Source: RGIG1995 sp045126815 (lineage in GTDB: Bacteria; Bacillota; Clostridia; Oscillospirales; CAG-272). Taken from it: 30,260 nt of DNA. Shown in pieces: positions 1 to 6,901 of the stretch. A program made the translations under genes and the position numbers. Location: assembly GCA_045126815.1 (NCBI GenBank), contig JBGVPD010000033.1:1-30260 (forward strand), written 5' to 3'. The notes below the pieces were generated by a model. The model did not search any database, was not told the DNA's origin, and saw only the letters and a list, made by a program, of their open reading frames with translations. How positions within the stretch are numbered: the stretch's first letter is position 1; every line of letters starts with the position of its first letter.

Positions 1-1808
1 ACAAAATAACTGTCCCTTACAAACATCTCAACAACGGGATGGCGTCCGTCCTTTATATCAATTACGTCGCTGTAATCGACCTCAGGACACACGTAGTTAT
101 TCTTTACTGCCACGTCAGCCAAACTTGCATAAACGTCTACAAGCGCAAGTTTGTATGCCGTCTTTTGTACTCTCTCTGCCTGTGAAGCTATTCTCTCTCT
201 GATCCTCTGAAATATTTCGTATTCTATTCCCGCTATTCTGTCAGATGCGCCGAGTATCGTTGACTCAAGCTCTTTTAGTTCTTGAGTTATATATCTTTCA
301 CAATTCGAAAGTGTCTGTTTTCTTACGTAAGAATCGGGAATAGGTTCGGTATTAGACTTTAACACCTCAATATAGTATCCAAATACTCTGTTGTATCCAA
401 TACGTAATTTCTTTATTCCCGTCTTTTCTTTTTCGCTCTCTTCAAGCTTTCTGATATAATCCTTGCCGTTGGCTATAACGTCGTTAAGTCGGTCGACCTC
501 TTCGTTATATCCCTTTTTAATAATACCGCCCTCTCTTATAGAAAACGGGGGGTCTTCAACTATCGCCTCTTCTATAAGAGTATATATATCGGTCAATTCA
601 TCAAGCGAATCGTGAAGTTCCTTTAATTCGTCGCTCGTGAAATCAGCCAACAATTCCTTTACCTGCGGTATTACAGCCAAAGTTGAAGATATTGACTTTA
701 GATCCTTTCCGCCGGCACTTCCGTAGACTACCTTCGTCATAAGTCTTTCAAGGTCAAGAACGTTTCTCATACATTCAAAAAGTTCTTCACGCTTGAAATA
801 ATCTGCATATAATTCTGCTACTGCCTTCTGTCTGCGAATTATATAATGCGTATTTACAAGAGGTGTCTCAACCCATTTTCTCATAAGTCTGGCTCCCGGT
901 GAGCTCTTGGTCTTGTCAAGCACCCACAAAAGACTGCCCCTCTTCTCTTTTGAACGCATAGTCTCGGTCAATTCAAGGTTTCTTCTCGTATTTAAATCAA
1001 TTTCAAGATATTGTCCCGAACGGTATATCTTAAGATCTTTTATGTATGAAGTATCCGTCCTCTGCGTTTCGGCAATATAGTCAAGTAATGCTCCCGACGA
1101 ACAAATCAATGACTCCGATATCGGTTCGCCGTTATCAAGCGGAAGTTTGCCGAACTGCTTTATCAAAACGCCCTTTGCGTACGATACTTCATATCTCAAA
1201 CTCTGTTTTTCGTTTACAAAAGCGTTAAGCCTTTCCTTCGCGTAATTGTATAATATAGGACAGCTTTCCTTGCCTACGTTTATCATAAGCTCACGAGGCG
1301 AATAAGTCGCTATTTCATTGAGAAGTCTCTCCATATACTGTTCGCCCGATATTTCTGTTGATGAAATATCCCCCGTTGATATGTCGGCAAACGTTACACC
1401 TACGGTATTATTACCAAAATATACAGAGCAAAGATAGTTATTCTTGTTCTCAACAAGAAGCTCACTCTCAATAACCGTTCCCGGTGTCACTATTCTTACG
1501 ATCTCTCTTCTTACTATATCTTTCGCCTGCGACGGATCCTCTGTCTGTTCGCATATTGCTACCTTATATCCCTTTGCAACAAGTCTGCCGAGATACGTCT
1601 CAACTGCGTGATACGGTACTCCGCACATGGGCGCTCTTTGCCCCTCTCCGCAGTCTCTGCCCGTTAAAGTCAATTCAAGCTCACGGGATACAAGAACTGC
1701 ATCGTCAAAAAACATCTCGTAAAAATCGCCGAGTCTGAAAAATATTATGCAATCCTTGTTCTTTTCTTTTATGTCAAGGTATTGCTGCATCATAGGTGTT
1801 ACACCCAT
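1..1808 (-). CDS. mutS: DNA mismatch repair protein MutS (partial, C-terminus beyond left edge)
   Basis: MutS binds base mismatches and small loops and, with MutL, starts strand repair. About 602 N-terminal residues are present. Translation gives MGVTPMMQQYL at the start, followed by GDFYEMF at residues 27-33, which holds the Phe-X-Glu mismatch-reading motif (F29, E31). The connector, core and clamp regions follow. The frame reaches DGRHPVVE, the segment just before the ATPase P-loop, so the Walker motifs lie outside the window. The start is set by an AGAGGA Shine-Dalgarno a few bases upstream. It begins 12 bp after the miaB stop, so the two are very probably co-transcribed. No frameshift was seen in the part read. 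Confidence 0.95.
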   Translation of the reverse strand, partial: MGVTPMMQQYLDIKEKNKDCIIFFRLGDFYEMFFDDAVLVSRELELTLTGRDCGEGQRAPMCGVPYHAVETYLGRLVAKGYKVAICEQTEDPSQAKDIVRREIVRIVTPGTVIESELLVENKNNYLCSVYFGNNTVGVTFADISTGDISSTEISGEQYMERLLNEIATYSPRELMINVGKESCPILYNYAKERLNAFVNEKQSLRYEVSYAKGVLIKQFGKLPLDNGEPISESLICSSGALLDYIAETQRTDTSYIKDLKIYRSGQYLEIDLNTRRNLELTETMRSKEKRGSLLWVLDKTKSSPGARLMRKWVETPLVNTHYIIRRQKAVAELYADYFKREELFECMRNVLDLERLMTKVVYGSAGGKDLKSISSTLAVIPQVKELLADFTSDELKELHDSLDELTDIYTLIEEAIVEDPPFSIREGGIIKKGYNEEVDRLNDVIANGKDYIRKLEESEKEKTGIKKLRIGYNRVFGYYIEVLKSNTEPIPDSYVRKQTLSNCERYITQELKELESTILGASDRIAGIEYEIFQRIRERIASQAERVQKTAYKLALVDVYASLADVAVKNNYVCPEVDYSDVIDIKDGRHPVVEMFVRDSYF

Positions 1809-1820
1809 TTTTCTGTCCTC

Positions 1821-3251
1821 TCAATCATCAATTACTGTACCGTACATGGCAAACGTATCTGCACGGTCTATTCTCACGTTTACAAACTTGCCTATCAAAC
1901 AGTCACATCCGTCTATATGCACGAGACGGTTCTTTTCGTTTCTGCCCGTATATTTATCTTCGTCGGTCTTACTTTTACCCTCAACAAGTATCTTTATAAC
2001 CTTTCCGACATACTCGCTATTCAAGTCCTTTGTTATGCCGTTTTGTACTTCAAGAAGTTTTGCAAATCTCGTCTTCTTTACCTTATCGGGAATCTGCCCT
2101 TCCATTGATGCCGCTACAGTATCCTTTCTCGGTGAATAAATAAAAGAATACACCGAGTCAAATTCCACCTTTCTCAGCATCTCCAAAGTATCTTCAAATT
2201 CTTCATCGGTCTCCGTCGGGAAACCTACTATTACGTCACTCGTTAATCCGATATTCTTTATCTTTTCCTTTGCATACGATATAAGTTCAAAATATCCTTG
2301 TGACGTGTATTTTCTGTTCATCACCTTTAACACTCTGTCGTTACCCGCCTGAAACGGCAAGTGGAGGTGTTTTACTATTTTCTCTTCCCTCGCCATCGTA
2401 TCTATAAGCTTCTTTGATGCGTCCTTTGGGTGACTCGTCATAAATCTTACCCAAAAATCGCCCTCTATCTTACATATATCAGTAAGCAGGTCGGAAAAAT
2501 CATAGTCAATATCCAGATCCTTTCCGTAACTGTTTACGTTTTGCCCCAAAAGCGTAAATTCCTTATACCCTTTTTGTGCAAGTTCTTTTATCTGTTTTAA
2601 TATTTCTTCAGGTCTTCTGCTTCTCTCTCTGCCCCTGACAAACGGTACTACGCAATACGAACAAAAGTTATTGCAACCGTACATTACGCTTATCCAAGCC
2701 TTAAAATCGCTCTCTCTCTTAACAGGAAGCCCTTCCCACACGTTCGATGCTTCGTCATCAAAATAAAACAACCTTTTCTTACTGCAAAAAGCATCGTTCA
2801 GTATCTCGGGGAAACGCCAAAGCATATTCGTTCCAAAAAGAAAATTAACGTAAGGATATTTGTTTTTTATATCATCCATACGGTGCTGTTGGGTTACCAT
2901 ACAGCCGCAGATACCGATCTTCAGATCCTTGTTCTGCTTCTTTAAATGCTTAAACTGTCCCGTTATCGACAAAGCCTTAAGCTCGGCGTGTTCTCTTACG
3001 GCACACGTGTTTATCACTATAAGGTCTGCCTCCTCGGCAACCTCGGTCTTTTCATACCCCATCTCAACAGCCATACCTGCTATGTATTCACTGTCAGCTT
3101 CATTCTGCTGACAGCCGAACGTCAACACATACACTTTAGGCATTCGCCCTTTTTCAGCAAAGAAAGCGTCATTTCTTTCCTTTACCTCTCGCATAAAAGC
3201 ATACTGTTTTTCTATTTCTTCTTGCTTTATATTTATTATCTTATCCTTCAT
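1821..3251 (-). CDS. miaB: tRNA-2-methylthio-N6-dimethylallyladenosine synthase MiaB
   Basis: This radical-SAM methylthiotransferase adds the 2-methylthio group to i6A37 of tRNAs that read UNN codons. At 476 residues it is normal for the family, with a short N-terminal extension. The N-terminal MTTase domain has the three cluster cysteines C47 (TFGCQQNEADSE), C83 (NTCAVRE) and C117 (GICGCM). The radical-SAM CxxxCxxC is C193, C197, C200 (YGCNNFCSYC), followed by the RGRERSR segment typical of MiaB rather than MtaB or RimO. A TRAM domain ends the protein. The Shine-Dalgarno is weak (GAG six bases upstream), but a consensus promoter lies at 3310-3338. It is followed directly by mutS, a common Clostridia pairing. 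Confidence 0.95.
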   Translation of the reverse strand: MKDKIINIKQEEIEKQYAFMREVKERNDAFFAEKGRMPKVYVLTFGCQQNEADSEYIAGMAVEMGYEKTEVAEEADLIVINTCAVREHAELKALSITGQFKHLKKQNKDLKIGICGCMVTQQHRMDDIKNKYPYVNFLFGTNMLWRFPEILNDAFCSKKRLFYFDDEASNVWEGLPVKRESDFKAWISVMYGCNNFCSYCVVPFVRGRERSRRPEEILKQIKELAQKGYKEFTLLGQNVNSYGKDLDIDYDFSDLLTDICKIEGDFWVRFMTSHPKDASKKLIDTMAREEKIVKHLHLPFQAGNDRVLKVMNRKYTSQGYFELISYAKEKIKNIGLTSDVIVGFPTETDEEFEDTLEMLRKVEFDSVYSFIYSPRKDTVAASMEGQIPDKVKKTRFAKLLEVQNGITKDLNSEYVGKVIKILVEGKSKTDEDKYTGRNEKNRLVHIDGCDCLIGKFVNVRIDRADTFAMYGTVIDD

Positions 3252-3309
3252 TTTTTTCTCGTTTTCCCTTTTAAATGCAACATTATCCCATATTAGTTTA
3301 TTATATTTT

Positions 3310-3338
3310 ATTATAACAATTTTATATTATATTGTCAA
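3310..3338 (-). promoter_or_regulatory. Sigma-A promoter for miaB-mutS
   Basis: On the minus strand there is TTGACA (3333-3338), a 17-bp spacer and TATAAT (3310-3315). Both hexamers match the vegetative consensus perfectly. The predicted start is about 50 bp upstream of miaB. The -35 box overlaps a plus-strand TTGTCA candidate for dpaA. Confidence 0.8.
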
Positions 3339-3360
3339 TATAAAACGCTCTTCATAAAAT
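3332..3360 (+). promoter_or_regulatory. Candidate promoter for dpaA-dpaB
   Basis: TTGTCA (3332-3337), a 17-bp spacer and TAAAAT (3355-3360) form a sigma-A-like promoter on the plus strand. The same place reads CATAAAAT (3353-3360), one base from the sigma-E -10 consensus CATACAnT, but no good sigma-E -35 sits at the right distance. No clear sigma-K promoter was found, although sigma-K is the known regulator of spoVF in Bacillus. About 95 bp of leader separates this from the gene. Confidence 0.35.
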
Positions 3361-3455
3361 GTAATAAGGCATAGCTTTTGCCTGTATAACAAAATAGTTT
3401 TTTACTATTACTAAGAAATCAAAAACAAAGGGTTTTATAACATTCTCGAAAGGAG

Positions 3456-4331
3456 ATGTTCACTATTAATGATATTAAAATTTGCGTACTCGGCGGCGAT
3501 ATGCGTCAGATCTATGCAGTACGCTCAATGTGCAAAAAAGGATATAACGTAATCGTATTCGGCCTCGGCGAAGAAGTTTTGTCTGCAAAAAACGCTGATT
3601 ATCTTAAATACGCCGTTTCCAATGCAAAACTCATTCTTCTGCCCTTGCCTTTTTCTACTGACGGAATAAGAATAAACTGTCCGTTAAGCAACACGGATAT
3701 AAAGCTTGATGAACTTGTTTCTGCCCTCTCTGTCGGTCAGATAGTCGCAGGCGGTAAGTTTACGGATGATTTTGTCAAAAAAATTACCCAGAAAAACTGT
3801 ATTCCGTACGACTACTACTCATCGGAAAAGCTAACTGTTTTAAACGCCGTTCCTACCGCTGAAGGCGCTATCTCAATTGCGATGAACAATTTGAAAACCA
3901 CGATCTTCGGTTCGAAATGCGCAATAACGGGTTACGGCAGAATCGGCAGAGTTCTTTCTAAATCACTAAAAAGCCTTGGCGCCGACGTTAAAGTATTTTC
4001 CAGAAGCGAAAGCTCTCTGGCTTGGGCTGAAGTCGAAGGATATACTTCACTCAATATTTCTCAAATGGAAAAACATGTGTCTGATCTGAATATCATCTTT
4101 AACACCGTACCTGACGTTGTAATAAATCGCAAAGTCATAGATAATATGACAAGCGATGCTATAATTATTGATCTGGCTTCTTCTCCGGGCGGCGTTGAAC
4201 TTGATTATGCCAAACAAAAAAACAGAAAGGTTATCTTTGCTCACTCACTTCCCGGAAAAGTCGCTCCCGAAACTGCCGGAAATATTATTTCAGATACCGT
4301 TCTGTCAAAAATGTCGGAGGTGTTTCAATGA
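3456..4331 (+). CDS. dpaA: Dipicolinate synthase subunit A (SpoVFA)
   Basis: With DpaB, this protein makes dipicolinic acid from the dihydrodipicolinate-level intermediate of lysine synthesis, in the mother cell, for loading into the spore core. At 291 residues it is normal for the family. The N-terminus IKICVLGGDMRQIYAVR matches the conserved SpoVFA opening. A second NAD(P)-type glycine motif, GYGRIG, lies at residues 159-164, followed by a serine-rich loop. The end overlaps dpaB by ATGA. The start is doubtful: the ATG directly abuts the Shine-Dalgarno (AAGGAG, 3450-3455). An in-frame ATT at 3465 is spaced normally and would give MNDIKICVLGGD. An in-frame stop at 3438 rules out a longer start. 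Confidence 0.93.
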   Translation: MFTINDIKICVLGGDMRQIYAVRSMCKKGYNVIVFGLGEEVLSAKNADYLKYAVSNAKLILLPLPFSTDGIRINCPLSNTDIKLDELVSALSVGQIVAGGKFTDDFVKKITQKNCIPYDYYSSEKLTVLNAVPTAEGAISIAMNNLKTTIFGSKCAITGYGRIGRVLSKSLKSLGADVKVFSRSESSLAWAEVEGYTSLNISQMEKHVSDLNIIFNTVPDVVINRKVIDNMTSDAIIIDLASSPGGVELDYAKQKNRKVIFAHSLPGKVAPETAGNIISDTVLSKMSEVFQ

Positions 4332-4897
4332 TTTGCTATGCTATGTGTGGGTCCTTTTGTACCCTCTCTCACTCTTTTGACATTCTTGAAGCTATGAGTC
4401 ACAGCGGTTTTGAATTTATACCCGTTATGAGCGAAATGACCTATTCCACCGATACCAGATTCGGCAAAGCTTCGTCGCACATATCAAAGTTTGAAGAAAT
4501 ATGCGGCAAAACGGTTATACATACCGTTAAAGACGCCGAACCTATCGGTCCTTCACTCAAACCCGACGCTATGATAATCTGCCCTTGCACCGGTAATACG
4601 CTCTCTAAAATAGCTAACGGTATTACCGATTCAGCAGTTACCATGGCAGCAAAAGCTCATATGAGAAATAACAAACCGCTCATAATCGCCCTCGCAACTA
4701 ACGACGGTTTGTCGGCTAACCTTGTAAATATCGGTAAACTTACATTAAGAAAAAACGTTTTCTTCGTCCCACTCGTACAAGATGATCCGAAAAATAAACC
4801 GTTCTCTCTCATAGCAAAATTTGATCTTCTCCCCGAAACTTTGGAAAGTGCAGTTTCAGGCAAACAGCTTATGCCCATGTTTTTGGGAGAAAAATAA
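4328..4897 (+). CDS. dpaB: Dipicolinate synthase subunit B (SpoVFB), flavoprotein
   Basis: This is the flavoprotein-fold partner of DpaA and is needed for dipicolinate synthesis during sporulation. Its 189 residues fit the family. The opening CYAMCGSFCTLSHSFDILE is the typical flavoprotein nucleotide-binding start. CPCTGNTLSKIANGITD, MAAKAHMRNNKP and IALATNDGLSAN are conserved SpoVFB segments. The start codon overlaps the dpaA stop (ATGA), with GGAGGTG just upstream, so translation is coupled. The pair forms a two-gene operon. I see no clear hairpin terminator after it, only an A+T-rich gap that also holds the pfkA promoter. Confidence 0.94.
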   Translation: MICYAMCGSFCTLSHSFDILEAMSHSGFEFIPVMSEMTYSTDTRFGKASSHISKFEEICGKTVIHTVKDAEPIGPSLKPDAMIICPCTGNTLSKIANGITDSAVTMAAKAHMRNNKPLIIALATNDGLSANLVNIGKLTLRKNVFFVPLVQDDPKNKPFSLIAKFDLLPETLESAVSGKQLMPMFLGEK

Positions 4898-4956
4898 GTT
4901 TTTTTACGTTTTTTGTAAAAAATATTAAAAATTACAATAAAATCGTTTAAAATATA

Positions 4957-4985
4957 TTGATTTTTTTTATGATTTATATTAGAAT
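4957..4985 (+). promoter_or_regulatory. Promoter for pfkA
   Basis: TTGATT (4957-4962), a 17-bp spacer and TAGAAT (4980-4985). A second candidate, TTGAGA (4992-4997), an 18-bp spacer and TAAAAT (5016-5021), lies closer to the gene, so transcription may start at either. The rest of the 156-bp dpaB-pfkA gap is A+T-rich with no further features. Confidence 0.5.
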
Positions 4986-5053
4986 AGTTAATTGAGAAAA
5001 TATATAAATTTTGTGTAAAATAAAGCGTATATAAATTAAGGGGATTTAAGGTT

Positions 5054-6136
5054 ATGACAAAAAAATTCAGAAGAATCGGCGTTCTCACTTCCGGTGGTGA
5101 TGCTCCGGGTATGAATGCTGCTCTCAGAGCAGTTACAAGAGCCGCACTCGACAAAGGCGTTGAAGTTATGGGTATCTACGAAGGCTACAAAGGTCTTGTT
5201 CACCCCCAGCTCAAACGCTTCACTCCCAGAGATGTTTCCAACATCATTTCAAGAGGCGGTACCTCTCTTTATTCTAACCGTTGCATCGAGTTCAAAGAAG
5301 AAGAAGGTATGCAAAAAGCTATTCAGACTTGCCGCGAAAATGAAATCGACGGTATTATCGCCATCGGAGGCGACGGCACTTTCAGAGGTGCTACCGACCT
5401 TTCTGTAAGAGGTATTCCCACGATCGGTATCCCTGGTACTATCGATAACGATATTACATCTACCGAATACTCTATCGGTTTTGACACAGCCGTTAACACT
5501 GCTGTTGAAATGATCGACCGTCTCCGTGACACTTGCGAATCTCACGCACGTTGTAACGTTGTTGAAATCATGGGAAGAAATGCAGGTTGGGTTGCTCTTG
5601 AAGCCGGTATTGCAACCGGTGCTTCTGCAATCGTTATAAACGAAGTTGAGTTTGACGAAGATAAGGTTATTGCTCAAGTTTTGGAAGCTAAGAAAAATAA
5701 CAAGAGAAACTTTATCGTATGTATCGCTGAAGGCGTTCCTGCTAAAGTTGGCGATAAGCTCTACTCTGAAAAGTTTGCTAAAAGATTTGAAGAAAAAACA
5801 GGTATCGAAACTAAGTTCGTAAGACTTGCTCACGTTCTTCGCGGCGGTGACCCCACAATGCGCGACAGATGTATCGCAACACAAATGGGCAGCGAAGCTG
5901 TTCGTCTCCTTCTCGAAGGTAAGAGCGACCTCGTTGTAGGTATGCGTGACGGCAAACTTATCTCTACTGAAATCGGTTATGCTTTGAAACTTGACCGTAT
6001 GTATAAGGGCACTCTTAAAGAGGGCGACCTTGATATGTTTACAGAAGAACAGGTTGCAGAAATGAAAGCTTACTGCAATAAGAGAAACGAAGATATGCGT
6101 AAACTCTACGAAATTGCATACGAAATGGCTCACTGA
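5054..6136 (+). CDS. pfkA: ATP-dependent 6-phosphofructokinase
   Basis: PfkA phosphorylates fructose 6-phosphate to fructose 1,6-bisphosphate, the committed step of glycolysis, in the cytoplasm. GGDAPGMNAALR (14-25) binds nucleotide. GGDG (105-108) and PGTIDND (127-133) have glycines at the two positions that are Asp and Lys in the pyrophosphate-dependent enzymes, so ATP is the likely donor. Asp131 is the catalytic base and MGRNAGW (173-179) contacts the sugar phosphate. At 360 residues it is about 40 longer than the classical 320-residue PfkA, as in the longer bacterial clade. The start follows AAGGGGA at 5038-5044. It is transcribed alone, between its own promoters and a strong terminator. 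Confidence 0.95.
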   Translation: MTKKFRRIGVLTSGGDAPGMNAALRAVTRAALDKGVEVMGIYEGYKGLVHPQLKRFTPRDVSNIISRGGTSLYSNRCIEFKEEEGMQKAIQTCRENEIDGIIAIGGDGTFRGATDLSVRGIPTIGIPGTIDNDITSTEYSIGFDTAVNTAVEMIDRLRDTCESHARCNVVEIMGRNAGWVALEAGIATGASAIVINEVEFDEDKVIAQVLEAKKNNKRNFIVCIAEGVPAKVGDKLYSEKFAKRFEEKTGIETKFVRLAHVLRGGDPTMRDRCIATQMGSEAVRLLLEGKSDLVVGMRDGKLISTEIGYALKLDRMYKGTLKEGDLDMFTEEQVAEMKAYCNKRNEDMRKLYEIAYEMAH

Positions 6137-6163
6137 TCTATCTGAATATGTAAATAAAACACA

Positions 6164-6196
6164 AACTCCGACAGAATACTCTGTCGGAGTTTTTTT
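6164..6196 (+). terminator. Rho-independent terminator of pfkA
   Basis: A perfect 12-bp stem (AACTCCGACAGA / TCTGTCGGAGTT) with loop ATAC is followed by a run of T. It sits between the convergent ends of pfkA and the DUF6320-like gene. The minus-strand T-run is interrupted, so it would be weaker in that direction. Confidence 0.9.
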
Positions 6197-6205
6197 ATCC
6201 CATCT

Positions 6206-6901
6206 TTATATGTAAAATTTTCTTTCCAGATACTCTCTTGCCGGTCTGTATATTCCTAAAAATATCAACAATCCGCCCAGCATAACAAGACTTACCATCG
6301 GATATAAAGACCACCCTAAAAACTTTTCTATCTCAAACGTTATATTCGCCAAATATTCAATCGGTAACATATATACGCCTAGAATCACAAAGAAACCGCC
6401 GAATATGTACAATCTTCCGTGTTTTATGTATCTGAGCAACACTACAAGCGCAGTAATCATTACCCCTAACCCACACACCAGAGGAAATACAAAACTTAAA
6501 AACCAGCCGCCTCCCGTATATAAGTCTATATATAACAAGTATGCTCCCAAAACCACAAAATCTATCGGTACAAATATTACAGGATTTGGTCTTTTAAACC
6601 ACGACGGCAATACCAACGATACGTACCCTAATATTAGTCCACCTACAACATATCCCGACCACGTCACTGCGTTAAATATCTGCAAGTCACATAGGAGTAC
6701 TATAAATACAGATAACACCACCATAAATGTTACTATAAATTCTGGTATATATGTCTTTTTCCTTGTAATTGGAAGTCTGTTCCTAGGATACAGAGACTCT
6801 CCCTCTTTCAGTTCTATTTCAGGGTGATATACCGTCGTTTCACACAGAGGACATACCTTTTCTGTGTCAGCCAACTTCACACCGCATCTTATACAATACA
6901 T
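6206..6901 (-). CDS. Zinc-ribbon multipass membrane protein, DUF6320-like
   Basis: This 231-residue protein starts with a small zinc ribbon: CIRCG at residues 3-7 and CPLC near 17-20, a CxxC...CxxC pair. A short polar linker and about six hydrophobic helices follow, and it ends in a basic tail. This matches my memory of DUF6320 proteins, which in Clostridia sit beside an alpha/beta hydrolase and an alcohol-acetyltransferase-like gene. That arrangement is present here, because the upstream gene carries both domains. Its start overlaps the upstream stop (TAATG), indicating coupled translation. No biochemical role is known to me. A lipid- or envelope-related role is inferred only from the membrane segments and the acyltransferase neighbour. 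Confidence 0.8.
   Translation of the reverse strand: MYCIRCGVKLADTEKVCPLCETTVYHPEIELKEGESLYPRNRLPITRKKTYIPEFIVTFMVVLSVFIVLLCDLQIFNAVTWSGYVVGGLILGYVSLVLPSWFKRPNPVIFVPIDFVVLGAYLLYIDLYTGGGWFLSFVFPLVCGLGVMITALVVLLRYIKHGRLYIFGGFFVILGVYMLPIEYLANITFEIEKFLGWSLYPMVSLVMLGGLLIFLGIYRPAREYLERKFYI

Noticed and set aside
3361..3455. Sigma-K promoter for dpaAB
   Set aside because: CATA sequences occur (for example near 3395) but none has the following TA at the right distance together with an AC at -35.
5249..6133. Long open frame (294 codons) on the minus strand opposite pfkA
   Set aside because: Its protein is rich in Phe, Ser, Cys and Asn with no domain, as expected from reading a codon-biased gene backwards. 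No ribosome site was seen, and pfkA is certain.
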